The notes: a model not told the origin generated them from the letters alone. Positions 28,986 through 37,625 are shown, counted from the first letter of the stretch. The stretch: 64,000 nt of DNA from Ephydatia muelleri (GCA_013339895.1 JABACO010000004.1:746050-810049); one strand, 5' to 3'. Program-made: numbers and translations.

Positions 28986-31900
28986 GAGAGACGAAGGGAG
29001 GAGAGAGAAAGATAGAGGGACGGGAGAGAGAGAAAGAGAGAGGTGGGGGGTGGGGCATGGGGGAGAGGGAGAGGAGAGAAGAGGGATGGGGGGGGGGGGG
29101 ATAATCTATTCCGAAGGGGGATAAACTATTCCGGAATAATTTATCCGGGGAATAAACTATTCCGGAATAGATTATCCGGGGGATAATTTATTACGGGGGA
29201 TAATCTGTTTCGTGACACCGGCGCAGCCCATAGGGCAGGTAGGGCATTTGCCCTACCACTTTTTCCCGTGACTAAGATAATTTTCATTAATTAATTACCT
29301 TTGATTAAATTTATAAATAACCGTTAGCGTGCGCAATGGCCGCCGTACCGTTTGCAATGGACGCTCTACCTGCGGTTGAAAGTCAACTGCAACATCCAGC
29401 CTCAGATTTTAAGAATCCGTAATTGAATTTTTGTGGTTAATTAATTATTCATAGCCTGCCCTACCACTTTATATAAGCTTCCGCCGGCCCTGGAGAACGT
29501 GCAACATTCTTTGTCAAATTCCTTTTACCATTTCAGAAATGTCGCGTGAGAAACTGCGCGTCGTTTTAACTGCATCCAAGGCGTCAGGATCGATCGATAT
29601 TTGCTTGCTTCATTACTACCATGTATCACATGTATGATTCTAATTACCGCCTTAAACGCGCTGCAGCACCTGTTGTGGTACATGAATACTATTATAAAGT
29701 AAATTGCATTAACTGTGGGTTTTTACTTGTAAAAGGTTACGTTTCGTTTCGTTGAAAATCACTTTATACGCAACATGTACGCGTAGTTTATAGGCCGCTT
29801 TCAATTATCGTGTATAAGTGCTAAATGATCCAACCGTGCTCGTTTGTACGGAACGCGTTTCTTCGGTACATAGTATCAGAGATAATCTATATATTATCTC
29901 TGATAGTATCGTCGCATACAAATTTCCAATGATCACCTATAAATGATTCATTAAACCTACTCAATTGTTCATTTTGCTCTTCCATTAATCTCGGCTGGTG
30001 TCGGAAAGTCATTCTGATCGCTCACGCCTGCTAATAGAATCTCGAACTATACGTGTATAAACGCGTAGCATGTGCTTGAAACTGCGCAAGCGTACGTAGT
30101 CAATTGTGTTAATGAACACCTTATCAACACCAATGCGTCTAATTGTAAAACGCAACGCGTAATATTTCCGTTTACGTACAAACGATACGTAACTTTTTGC
30201 ACGTCACATGTTCGCACATATGATTCTAATTACGCCTTAACGCAGCTGTTGTGGTACATGAATACTATTATCAACTAAAATTGCAATTGACCGGTCATTG
30301 TGTAAAATCAATAGCACGTTTGGTCGGTCATTTAGCTCAAATGCCCGGAAAATGGCCGATGGCCGACCGCTATTTCTACCACTGAACATTGGACTTACAG
30401 TCAGGTTATTGGCAACTTCCAGTACATCCAGACATAGATTGGTCTTCAACCAGATGACTATGAGAAGACAGTTTTTTGTCCTGGAACTGGGTTAGGGTTA
30501 TTCCAGTTTCGATGTATGCCATTTGGATTGACAGGGGCACTAGGATCTTTTCAGAGACTGATGATCAAATTCTTTCGTGGGTTACCATTTGTTACAACAT
30601 ACATAGACGACGTTTTGTATCATTCAATCAACAGAGAAATGCAAAAGACCCATTTAGAACAGGTATTAGCAAATCAAGGAGGCAGGCCTCACTCTTAAAG
30701 GCTGCAAGTGTCGCATAGGAAAGGATGAAGTGATGTATCTGGGCATGTATTTTCGGCTAATGGAATGAGACCTGATGAAAAGAAAATTGCTGTAATGAAA
30801 GATTGGCCTACTCCTAAGGATGCTACTGAAGTTCGTCAGGTTTTAGGATTGGCGTCTTACTATCGACGGTATGTATTGAAATCCGCTGTGATTGCATGTC
30901 CTCTGAATAACCTAATGCAGAAAGGAATGCCATTTCTCTGGTCTAGTGTCTGTGAACAGGCATTGTTGACTCTCAATAAAAAGCTAATTCAGGCCCCCGT
31001 ACTTGCTTACCCCAAACTTTGGAGCAAATGCAAGTACATTTACCCTTAAAACAGATGCTGGTGCAGTTGGTATTGGAGCGGTTCTAGAACAGGATGGTCA
31101 TCCTGTTGCTTATGTGAGTCGGGCTTTGAAGAAGGCTGAGAAAAATTATAGTGCCATTCAGCTATTAAGAGTGCATGTCTGGCAATAGTCTTTGCCACGA
31201 AACAGCTCCGTCACTATCTCCTTGGAAAGCCATTCACCATTTTGACTGACCATGCCCCTCTTCAGTGGCTTTCAGGACAAAAGATGGAAGGGCTATTGTG
31301 TAGGTGGGCTTTGGCATTGCAAGAATATGACTTTATCATCCAATATCGTAAAGGCTCCCAGAACAGCAATGCAGATGCACTCTCTCTCGCTGTCACCCCC
31401 AGACTGAAAAATGGGCAGCTGTTGTTGCATCAGGAACAGATAGGAATTTGCTGAAATTAGCACAAGAGCATGATCCTGTGTTCTTCTGGCATTACGAACA
31501 CCAGACAAAAGACCAGCACAATGGAAGCAGCAATCACTAGCCAGATATTCTTGCACTGCCTCCGAGATGCTCTAGGAGCCGGCAGAGCCTCAGCACCGCA
31601 GGTGCCAGAAGGGCCTATGGCAGAGCCTCAGCACACAGCGCCGCACCTAGATGCGAGCGCAGCCCCGGTAGGTTCAACTATGGCCACAACTTGTGGTGAT
31701 AGATGGAATAGCATGTCGGCAATATGCCCCAGGACCAACAGATGAAAAGATTAAAGTGCCGTTAATACCACTAAGTTGTCGAACAACAAGTGTTACACTC
31801 TTGTCATGCATGATGCACCTAGTTCTGGACATCAAGATGTAAACAAGACACTAGCAAGGCTGCGGCAGGAAGCATACTGGGTTGGCATGGCAGAAGATGT

Positions 31901-32838
31901 TGAAGTCTACTGCCGTAAGTGTATAAAATGTCAGCAAGCAAAGTTTCCTACACCCATTCATGCTCCGATGAACAGTATTCCTATTGGAAGGACTAGGCAA
32001 ATGATAGCGGTCGACATACTAGAGGTACCTGTGTCTAAAAACAACAACCGCGCGTTATTTAATTAATGGAGCTTAAAAGCAGCTGTTTTGAACTTAACTT
32101 CCAAGCAGCCTGCCAAATACAGCAACCTGTTTCCACGAAGCAGCTAGAATGTGGGGGCCATGCAAGGTTTGAGTATAGTTTCATGGCTTAGTAATGCAGA
32201 TTCGGGGACATGTATGGTGTATTGATCGCAATCACATATAGTCCATACGTTTAAACGTACACATCATCGGTCATCGAGTGCGCAAAGTTTTGGCTTTTAA
32301 TGGCACAACGTCCAATTTGTCATTTGCCAAATGGGAGTGGTGGCCGGTGAAAATTAAAAATGTGGAGGTAGAATATGTAAAGAGCGTCAATCACTACTTC
32401 ATTGACCGGATCATGTACTGGCGCTTGTACCAGTGTCTCTTGTTTACTACACTAAATACACTTACCATTAAAGTATGCGGGAAACGGCAAATTGAAGTTT
32501 GTTTTTTTACTTATCTAATCATAAGGGAAGGTGTACTCAGTGTTGACATACATTGTATAATACCATATACAGTCAGGTGGACATTAGGAAGAAAAATACA
32601 GCCAGATGATATAACACCGCTTGTTACAATCACTAGCTCATCAGCTAGAAAAATGATGCCCCAACCCCCACCACCCACCCCGCAACCACTCAGACTCAGA
32701 AAATGACGCGAGAGCGATTAGCGCGTTATCGATCTAGATGAGCGTGAGCTATCTGAATCTCGCTCTCGCATCTGGAACCTGGTAAGCTCTTCTCTCTCTA
32801 TCGCTGCTCTCCGTCTCGATCATTCTTCTTCTCTCTCT

Positions 32839-32881
<43 letters not shown>

Positions 32882-35712
32882 GCCCCTCTCTCTTCCTCTC
32901 CTCTCTATCTCCCTCTCGGTCTCTCGTTTGTATGGTCTAGTATACTGTGTGCTACTGAACAATGTTTGCGTGCTGGACAAGGTAGACCCAGCTGCATGTT
33001 TCTCGAATTAAGTGAACTCGTATACTTGCCGGGAAGTATACCAGAGCGAGGTTTTTCAGGTCCACCCAAAAATTAATAATCATGGAAGGTCTTAAAAATG
33101 ACGGTGACTATGGACGGTAAAAGCAGGCATACTCTGGTAACCTTCAAGAATGTCCAAGTGGAGGTAAGGGAACGCCTGGGGGGGGGGGACACGGCAGAGC
33201 TCCTCAGGCATGGAACAGAATAATGATTCGTGTATGTTTTTATTGGTGGCACATTTGTATTGGCGCTACATCTGCGTTGGTACAATCATTTGTGCTCGCT
33301 TGGGACACGCATATACAGTAGAACAATGCTGCAAATTGCTTGTTCCGTTATCCAGCACTTTGCATGTAGATGTAGCTACCGGGATATTATGGGTCTGTCT
33401 GAAATGTCCTCTACATATTGCTTCTTACGTACTGAGAATCGGAGTATCTGACATATAGCTTTGAAGTTTTGATTAGCCATGCAAGCGTTACATTTTTATT
33501 GCGCGTACTGGAAATTTTATCCGTTAGGGCGGCATTTATTGATATGAAAAATTAATAATTTTTATGACAGCCGAACGCATGATTTCGAAGAACAGAAGTA
33601 CGACACATCGCCATTACCGCCATTACCGCTTTCCTTCCCCGCAATGCTTATGTATGATAACCACATTCATCTTTTTTAAGGCGGAGGAGAAAAGGAAAAA
33701 ACTTACTGTGAGGTTGCACCAAACGCAGCCTGGTGTTTGGAGGCACTTTCCGCACATCGTCTGATCAGTACATGGTTGCGCAAATGCTGTGAAATGTAGG
33801 AATTAAAAATCAAATTACATCTCCACTATTCTCGTCCCCAGACCCAATACACAGCCGCTCACGTAAAGGTGATGTGATTCATTAGCGGCCGTGACATGGA
33901 TCTGGGAACGAAACTATCCAAGCACAACTAGCTCCTTAAGTTGCAACAATAGCTACAAACTCAGGGGTGGATCCAGGATTTCTGAAAGGGGGGGGGGGGG
34001 GGGGGACCGTGGGGGGCTTATATTTAAAAAAAGCACTACAAAAAAAAATGAACTCCTACCCGAGCTCCTACCTAAAAAAAATACATACAGCCACTTAACA
34101 ACAAAGACAAAAAGAACATTGACAAAATATCATTTCGGCTAGAGTAGCAAGTTTTGTGCGTATAAGGTAATACAGATATAGCGGTAACTCTATTTTATTG
34201 ACTACAACAGGCAAATAAGAGAATCGAAATGAGATGAAGTATAGCTTGATGCATGTTTCTGTGGCAGGTGTTACTATTCTATGTTAATTGAACTGGTCTT
34301 TACATTAGTAATTGCTATCAGAACACAGAATTTGAAAGTGGAGAGAAAGGACAACGTATCAAATATTAGGAGGTAATTAATATTTTATGTCTGCAACTAC
34401 ATGTAAATTTGTCAGTTACAAGACAGCTATATTGTATATGCCTAGAAAAAAAAAATTAAATTGGGGCATCAATGCCTTACTGTTTGAGATGTTTATGTGT
34501 ACATGACCGGTTTCATGGTAGTTGTGTTGGAATTAGTGAATATACATTGGTGCTTACAAGTGCCCAGGTTGCTCTACCAGAGCAGAACAGTTTAGTTACT
34601 TGTGTATTGTTAATGACGTCACAATGACGGGGGACTAGAAATTGCCGATAAGCAGACGAGGGCAAACGACGAAATAAGGTCAGTGCAGATTGATCACGCG
34701 TGTGGTTTTATATTGGCAGCATACTGTGAACTAAGAGACGCACAAATCTTATTTGTTACTTACTTTTTTTGCACGGTTTAATACACTAACTTGGTACATT
34801 CGAAACCAAAATAATTGCACTTCCTCTAGAGCCCTAGATCCGTTCTTTTTCTTTCCGTGTCCAATGACGTAATTATTACGTGTGCTTACTGTATGATGAC
34901 ACAACTGTTAGTTCGTGCAGCCATTGTTGAATATACGGTTGTGGAATATTGGGCAAACTACTCGCACCCACATGACATTGACCCTATACAGCGTAGGCTT
35001 ACTTCTGTCGAAGGCCTGTTTAGAACTATGTCAGGGCCATTTTTGCACATAAGCACCTTCCCTTAGCTCCCCACCCCTCCTCTCCGGGGTTTGGATGAAA
35101 TTACAAATAAGCTTGATTAGTGCCGAGAGCTTCAGTTAAACCTATCAATAGAGGGGATGCAGTGTCATTCCGGGAAGGTCAGCTGCCATGTTTTATTGGA
35201 GTTTTTATTATGTTACAGATTGTGTTACAGTAACACAATGTGAACATTCTGTAAAAGAATAGAAACATGCATGGCCACCGACCTTTTTGAGATATTGCAT
35301 CCCTCTATTTCGGTTGCATTATCGGTTAATCAGTTGCTTGCGATACATTGAATCATGCACGTATAGCGAGCAATTGTTAATTCTTCCTTTCTTGGCAACT
35401 GATTTGTAATGCAGATTTGATGCCCCAAGGCACACAAAACAAGCAGCCTCAATAATTAAAATTTTGTATCTGCTGCATGCAGAGCTTCCGCGCTTCGCTC
35501 GGGACCCCCCCCCCCCCCGCACCCGCCGGCCCCTTGCCGACTATTTCCTATATGTAGACCCCCTTTATAAATTCTGCGTACGGCCGTAGCATACGCTTAT
35601 TCGCAAACACCTGCCGTGCCAATAGCCGGCACAACATATATACGCTTGACCAGCGCTTACCTTCCCTGTAGCACAGCGTAACAAGTACTGCAAGAGAAAG
35701 TTTCATAAACAT
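13693..35712 (-). CDS. integrin beta subunit, gene 1 (23 exons, 735 aa model)
   Basis: Single-pass cell-surface receptor subunit that would pair with an integrin alpha chain for matrix adhesion. The exon chain, from ATG 35712 to stop 13693, has compatible phases at all 22 junctions and totals 736 codons. Order: signal peptide (1-17), PSI (about 18-75), hybrid N-strand, beta-I (about 112-345), hybrid, four I-EGF modules (about 473-647), partial beta-tail, TM (about 685-712), tail to 735. MIDAS D120-x-S122-x-S124, E219 and D258, and SyMBS D in FNDKP, N214, D216, P218 are present. ADMIDAS aspartates are A127/P128. The tail ends DYVEVRRWEQGLKEANF plus six residues, with no NPxY. Animal integrin betas are usually 770-800 residues; the N-half of the beta-tail seems missing. 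Introns hold many transposons. Confidence 0.9.
13848..13954 (-). CDS. integrin gene 1 exon 22: transmembrane helix
   Basis: Starts ECPSELEK (integrin PECPxxxD/E) followed by a ~28-residue hydrophobic helix IIIPAVICGLLFLFVIICA ending KIILVML. Confidence 0.92.
14429..14516 (-). CDS. integrin gene 1 exon 21: partial beta-tail
   Basis: Encodes VAKTCVVSGNCTYGYDLSL and NQVISHTNP; matches only the C-terminal half of the beta-tail domain. Acceptor CAACAG chosen for phase. Confidence 0.75.
15727..15831 (-). CDS. integrin gene 1 exon 20: I-EGF4
   Basis: 35 codons: PLCSGNGMCSCDSSGKGMC then VCSSGYTGKYCETK. Confidence 0.9.
15923..16047 (-). CDS. integrin gene 1 exon 19: I-EGF3/4
   Basis: Encodes RGQCACGSCECDTTQYSW, a GKACECPASNYSDC segment and FETTFK. 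Standard integrin Cys spacing. Confidence 0.9.
16568..16658 (-). CDS. integrin gene 1 exon 18: I-EGF2/3
   Basis: Encodes KFTGPTCSCNNFQNCPTNSQ and YICSG; the YTGxxC...C...ICSG module boundary. Confidence 0.88.
16715..16915 (-). repeat. 39-bp tandem repeat containing a splice donor
   Basis: About five copies of a 39-bp unit around TGACATATTCACCAGCAGG. Each copy carries the sequence used as donor by exon 17 and adds 13 codons (LFSNDSLLVNMSK-like) without a stop. Gene 2 has one copy. Confidence 0.85.
16889..16982 (-). CDS. integrin gene 1 exon 17: I-EGF2 (shortest splice form)
   Basis: Encodes QPCVNNGTCDSATGMCQC followed by ADYTGPFSNGSLL. The donor GTGAAT lies in a 39-bp tandem repeat whose copies all stay in frame. 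The donor homologous to gene 2 is the most distal one, which would extend the exon to 16721 (about 56 more residues). Confidence 0.7.
16983..17162. other. intron with purine-rich patch
   Basis: AG-rich tract (about 16985-17100) in gene 1; also present, changed, in gene 2 near 50950-51020. No gene seen. Confidence 0.5.
17163..17195 (-). CDS. integrin gene 1 exon 16: 33-nt micro-exon
   Basis: Encodes TGPACERSKCG, completing the GWTGPxCE end of I-EGF1. Phases fit both neighbours. Confidence 0.85.
17870..17946 (-). CDS. integrin gene 1 exon 15: I-EGF1
   Basis: Encodes QQCNFRGNFSCGGCMCIAGW, the integrin EGF pattern CxxRGxFxCGxCxCxxGW. Confidence 0.92.
18700..18778 (-). CDS. integrin gene 1 exon 14: hybrid end and I-EGF1 start
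   Basis: Encodes ALTFSVPGFGATTISVDKVC then SCSCDK, matching the end of the hybrid domain and first Cys of I-EGF1. Confidence 0.88.
18864..18968 (-). CDS. integrin gene 1 exon 13: hybrid domain
   Basis: Encodes GSILVDQTCTQVPLSRTTTF and the strand up to NTPSS. The following intron is only about 85 nt. Confidence 0.87.
19190..20615 (-). pseudogene. non-LTR-type retroelement: RT plus PD-(D/E)XK-like nuclease, 5'-truncated
   Basis: RT motifs A (YIDFKNVFNLVSR near 20600), B (SQSGVQQGDPLGPFLFAL) and C (YLDDG) are in one frame down to 19688, followed by the thumb-like QLGLNRGGLGL. After a frameshift, ADILLQNWDLGSPVALDIVV (about 19550) fits the restriction-like nuclease found C-terminal in this family. 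An AT-rich (TAAT)n tail lies near 19110-19130. Unit 2 has no copy at this place in the intron. It lacks its 5' end and has stops. Confidence 0.75.
21076..21155 (-). CDS. integrin gene 1 exon 12: hybrid domain
   Basis: Encodes EVIQNIAITLPTRRDVEVSL and ends at a Cys-Pro before donor GTGAGT. Confidence 0.85.
21466..21567 (-). CDS. integrin gene 1 exon 11: beta-I end
   Basis: 34 codons with LQDLMTSVGTKAF and SSASDVLDVIKTVYQ, matching the SSNVIQLIxxAY end of the beta-I domain. Confidence 0.9.
21654..21746 (+). repeat. CT-rich tract
   Basis: Short pyrimidine tract; its counterpart in unit 2 is expanded about eightfold (54129-54893). Confidence 0.85.
21814..21939 (-). CDS. integrin gene 1 exon 10: beta-I
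   Basis: 42 codons. Encodes DYPSVGLVASLLKKYDVIPI, matching the YPSIxxLVxKLxENNIxPI segment. Confidence 0.92.
22026..22110 (+). repeat. CA microsatellite
   Basis: About 40 AC dinucleotides in the intron between integrin exons 9 and 10. Confidence 0.95.
22243..22362 (-). CDS. integrin gene 1 exon 9: beta-I
   Basis: 40 codons starting LASIYQPNDGKCHV, the LAGIVxPNDGxCHL motif of integrin betas. Confidence 0.92.
22436..22624 (-). CDS. integrin gene 1 exon 8: beta-I, SyMBS and ligand-site residues
   Basis: 63 codons. TTNLDLPESSFDAL holds the SyMBS N, D, P and E; LLITDNQPHLAGDGR holds the later MIDAS Asp and the AGDG motif. Confidence 0.93.
22748..22808 (-). CDS. integrin gene 1 exon 7: beta-I small exon
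   Basis: 61 nt; encodes RAGTRQYSFLHLVNFTSSFS, aligning with the FSYKNVLSLT region of other integrin betas. Needed to keep phase between exons 6 and 8. Confidence 0.8.
23226..23800 (+). repeat. 34-bp tandem repeat
   Basis: About 16-17 nearly identical copies of a 34-bp unit built on CATGTTCTCCATATGGCACA, all in one orientation, in the intron between exons 6 and 7. Long ORFs in three frames here are by-products. The unit 2 counterpart (56522-57150) holds an inverted block. Confidence 0.95.
23868..24175 (+). repeat. TG/TGCA microsatellite
   Basis: Imperfect GTGTGTGCAT repeats next to the 34-bp array; ORFs here are low-complexity artefacts. Confidence 0.93.
24213..24348 (-). CDS. integrin gene 1 exon 6: beta-I, RIGFGAF segment
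   Basis: Encodes TTNVRIGFGAFNDKPIYPYS, very like vertebrate beta3, followed by the Cys-bounded specificity loop (CLPGRDAPDC). Confidence 0.92.
24637..24682 (+). repeat. CA microsatellite
   Basis: Pure AC run close to the exon 5 donor; absent at this place in unit 2. Confidence 0.93.
24717..24848 (-). CDS. integrin gene 1 exon 5: beta-I start with MIDAS
   Basis: Follows a 74-nt intron. Encodes APLDLYILMDLSDSMAAPLS. DLSDS is the MIDAS DxSxS motif. The next positions, normally Asp-Asp of the ADMIDAS, are Ala-Pro. Confidence 0.92.
24923..24974 (-). CDS. integrin gene 1 exon 4: hybrid domain N-strand
   Basis: 52 nt after a pyrimidine-rich acceptor. Encodes TTTPNVVLRPG, the integrin LRLRPG strand. 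Confidence 0.8.
25138..25322 (+). repeat. CA/CATA microsatellite
   Basis: Imperfect ACACACATAC repeats ending about 9 nt from the exon 3 donor. In unit 2 the same tract is split by a foldback element. Confidence 0.93.
25332..25433 (-). CDS. integrin gene 1 exon 3: PSI domain, second half
   Basis: Starts TFDGARCFGRN and continues SSSIGCSSIVDPRSAP, matching the ARC...GC...PRG end of integrin PSI. Donor GTATGT; 34 codons, phase 0-0. It is separated from exon 2 by an 8.3-kb intron full of transposons. Confidence 0.85.
25793..26050 (+). pseudogene. hAT (ZNF862-type) transposase segment, inverted
   Basis: Reads KLQRYLKKWIDAKCVLGCAF and ATFSRSMQTDGL on the plus strand. This is the part that normally follows the region encoded on the minus strand at 26.05-27.05 kb, so a segment has been flipped. 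Confidence 0.7.
26035..27058 (-). pseudogene. hAT-type transposase, ZNF862-like
   Basis: From right to left: ALFSWLDCDVEGKSVTKLKC, KWIVGANSIRISS (TTF-type zinc-finger region), PIVKALQIPDDGFAKLQKKF and IVYFVATEKLALSIK, LVGIGTDGARTNIAAAGLKG and LPLIFW, KCRELEGIISDLKQFF, VRPLRARGTRWVTHEVNA. These fit the ZNF862/hAT family. Several frames and stops break it; a small hAT-like element interrupts its 5' side at 27041. Confidence 0.75.
27295..28028 (+). pseudogene. Ginger-like integrase gene, spliced, incomplete
   Basis: Exon to 27509, GT-AG intron 27510-27728, then exon from 27729. Zinc-binding part spans HKDPAGGHFGVHK to CSNCLVCQRQNKMPK, with the H2C2 spacing intact after splicing. The core starts AQWGMDLVGPLSGANE and TKWAEVYPIPNK (first catalytic Asp). 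A one-base frameshift in an A-run (27831-27837) separates the two, and the part with the second Asp and the Glu is missing. Confidence 0.75.
28078..28382 (+). other. unknown exon-like segments in the Ginger-like element
   Basis: Two open segments bounded by plausible splice sites: LICKNLVISGFFDVYIQGKR and further to KKWPIINCK, then AVQHFLYGIAIDEGYGGN to AWDVLYPE before GTAATC. I do not recognise them; they may be element-specific or captured from a host gene. Confidence 0.35.
28806..29095 (+). repeat. GA-rich microsatellite
   Basis: AG repeats next to the right terminal repeat of the Ginger-like element. Confidence 0.93.
29498..30370. other. non-coding stretch with a direct repeat
   Basis: About 75 bp at 29629-29705 (GATTCTAATTACCGCCTTAA...) recurs at 30215-30288. 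A 39-bp palindrome lies at 29872-29910. No gene seen. Confidence 0.5.
30377..32062 (+). pseudogene. Ty3/gypsy pol fragment (RT-RNase H-integrase start)
   Basis: Starts inside RT (GLTVRLLATSS is the shifted DLQSGYWQLP region), then CMPFGLTGALGSFQRLM, TYIDDVLYHSIN, RQVLGLASYYRRYVL, RNase H TDHAPLQWLSGQKMEGLLCR, integrase zinc domain HDAPSSGHQDVNKTLARLRQ and MIAVDILEV. Cut off abruptly at 32062. Several frameshifts; no LTR found. Different in sequence from the 8-12 kb element. Confidence 0.85.
32063..33700. other. integrin gene 1 intron 2, conserved with unit 2
   Basis: Sequence shared with 59945-62060 and 63410-63970. Includes a CT-rich tract (32793-32930) and an open frame around 32278-32500 (EYVKSVNHYFIDRIMYWRLY) that is partly kept in unit 2 (60330-60400); probably intronic or old transposon sequence. 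Confidence 0.6.
33707..33786 (-). CDS. integrin gene 1 exon 2: PSI domain, first half
   Basis: Acceptor TTTCACAG, donor GTAAGT. Contains CTDQTMCGKCLQTPGCVWCN, the Cys pattern C-C-C-CVWC of integrin PSI domains. Starts in phase 1, ends in phase 0. Confidence 0.85.
33787..35660. other. integrin gene 1 intron 1
   Basis: Has a hAT-like left end at 33962 (CAGGGGTGGATCCAGGATTT) followed by a G-run, and near 35470-35520 a GC-rich segment with a C-run that may be related debris. No gene seen. Confidence 0.5.
35661..35712 (-). CDS. integrin gene 1 exon 1: signal peptide
   Basis: Encodes MFMKLSLAVLVTLCYRE and one base of the next codon, then donor GTAAGC. It has the Lys-hydrophobic pattern of a secretion signal. 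An in-frame second ATG lies two codons downstream. The phase-1 end matches exon 2. Confidence 0.75.
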
Positions 35713-35828
35713 CTCCCAATCCAGATCACAGTAGTTTGCCGGCTGGACACTAGGTACTAATAGTTTAGATGCTCCACATTCTTTAATGACACTATATGTC
35801 CCGGTTATTTATTGGAAGTGCTAGAAAC

Positions 35829-35844
35829 TTATATATATATATAG
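35829..35844 (-). promoter_or_regulatory. TATA-like element upstream of integrin gene 1
   Basis: An alternating TA run (TATATATATATATA) on the minus strand, about 120 nt 5' of the ATG. It may be a core promoter or simply a TA microsatellite. Confidence 0.3.
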
Positions 35845-36147
35845 GATTTGACCCCGACTATGAATGTTATTAAAAACACTATTCCCGACGATCGGATCGT
35901 TTAGCATGTTGTTTGAATCAACGAGAAGACAAAAAGGAGCAGTTTCCTTGTTGTCGCAAAACCGTACGGTTGTAGAGAACGATTTACAAAGCGTGTAATG
36001 CCCGCCGGCCCCCGTCCTCGTACCCTGTCCCGGCCTTCTTCTCTTCCTTGAACACGCATAACTGACTCGGATAGGAACATTGTTGAAGAATGAAAATTGC
36101 ACTTTAGAATTGATCAAATAATCTCTATATGTAGTTGGCAGTGCCCC

Positions 36148-36151
<4 letters not shown>

Positions 36152-36209
<58 letters not shown>
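36152..36209 (+). repeat. CA microsatellite
   Basis: AC run at the place where unit 1 has poly-C (6005-6043). Confidence 0.95.
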
Positions 36210-37010
36210 CTGCTTCAGATTAGAACTAAACTTTCTATATTTATTAATTGGCGTTCAACATTTGCATTGAATTTATGCATAACTGATATTTTTGACCTTT
36301 GTACTATGTTGTTTTATATCTTGTGCCCTGTTTGAAACTTAGATTAACAAGCCTTGCACCAAAAAAGCAGCTCTATTGAAGGCTAATTCAAATGGACCAG
36401 AGCCCAAAAAGTTAAATATTATACACAATTCTAAGTGTTATTTTAGCCCAATTAAAAAAACCCAATATTTGTTTTGGAATGATTTTTTTAAATACAGTAG
36501 TGACTTCAGACCATGTACATTCCTTTTCCCAAAAAATTAGCCTGGCTGGCTACACAGCTACAGCATGCTGGGTGACTTTTCATCAGTATTGACATTAGTC
36601 TGGGTGTTAAATAAGCAATGCAGGAACCTATATACATTAGCAATCAAAACAGGTTAATACACTGTATGGCTTTTGAGTGCTACAGTGTAGCAACGCTTTC
36701 TGTTCTTTTCCTGTTCTTCTTTCTTTGTGTATTTGTTGCTGGACATAATACGTTCGTCAATATGTCTGTAGGGTCAATATCCACGATGTTTTGTCGGTCA
36801 CGAGAGGAGTGTGTAATAAATTCACTGTCACACTCCGTGTCATCACATCACTTCGGATAATGCAGCCAAGCCAGCAATATCCATCGTAAAAAGCTGTGAA
36901 ATAGCCATTTCAGTAGGTTACAGGCTCACTTGTGAGATTTTCATCACTTTCTCACATTGTGACTGTAGTGCTAAATGAGAAGCTTCTGGCTTCCATATTG
37001 CGTCCTTTCA
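36210..37010. other. intergenic sequence shared with 6050-7760
   Basis: Matches unit 1 in pieces. No gene supported; small ORFs are not conserved between the copies. Confidence 0.6.
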
Positions 37011-37229
37011 CAAAGGGCGGATACAGGAATAATAAAATGGGGGACTAGAAAATGGGGTCAGGGCCACCCGCGCCCTCGGAAATTTTTTTTGTGCATTTGT
37101 TCCTGATTTTGATACCATTTTCAGACCTTTAATATACGTTGGTAAATTATACAACACTAAAATTACAGCACAAATTATACAGCACAAATTAATGTGGCAC
37201 TACTAATCTATGAAGTATGATTTTCAGCT

Positions 37230-37625
37230 TTCATGTGCAGTCTTGCGTATCTATCCACAGCGTCTTCTAAATTACTGCTATGTTTCTATGGACATGAAAT
37301 AAAGTTAGACTAGCTCTCGCCAAGAAATGCTTAATTCGACGTAGAGCTGAGAATGTACGTTCGGCCTCATAAGATGTTGCAGGAATTGTACTCATTATTC
37401 TCAACAGAGTATAGAAATGTTGGGAAACAGCCTACTGTCACAATTATTTTAGGGCTGTCTGGCTGGCCATCAGTTTTAATGTGAATCCATTTGTGTTTCC
37501 AACAGTGCAGCTCCGTTTTTAGTGAAAGAGGAGCAGGTAAATCACCCTGGATAGAGTGATGCAAGATTGTTGGCATGAGTTTGCCAATCATCCTTCTTGC
37601 AAATGGTACCAAACACAGCCCAAGA
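37230..37625 (-). pseudogene. hAT transposase C-terminus (dimerisation region)
   Basis: MPTILHHSIQGDLPAP, ELHCWKHKWIHIK and, after a frameshift, TIPATSYEAERTFSALRRIK, the classic hAT C-terminal motif. Confidence 0.8.

Larger units (their letters stand above)
27050..29217 (+). mobile_element. Ginger-like DNA transposon, 2.17 kb
   Basis: Starts TGTCACG and ends CGTGACA, flanked by CCGG on both sides (27046-27049, 29218-29221). Terminal inverted repeats exceed 100 bp and are built of repeated GGATAATCTATTCCGGAA-type blocks. It encodes gypsy-like integrase pieces rather than a usual transposase. The combination of integrase, TGT...ACA ends and 4-bp CCGG target duplication is what is described for Ginger1 elements. 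Confidence 0.75.
27041..29492. mobile_element. small hAT-like element, split by the Ginger-like insertion
   Basis: Ends CAGGGCCGG (27041) and CCGGCCCTG (29492) flanked by GAGAA on both sides. Without the inner insertion it would be about 280 bp, with subterminal GTAGGGCAGG-type repeats (29230-29260 and 29456-29466). No coding sequence of its own. Confidence 0.65.
5800..35800. repeat. tandem segmental duplication, unit 1
   Basis: Left copy of a ~30-kb unit. Matching landmarks in unit 2 include: 5815 with 36010; 7350 with 36470; 7640 with 36750; 13190 with 42215; 13690-25730 with 46200-59690; and 32065-33790 with 59945-64000. Order and strand are kept. Copies differ mainly by mobile-element insertions: gypsy, foldback and hAT/Ginger insertions here are absent from unit 2. 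Exact ends were not determined. Confidence 0.9.
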
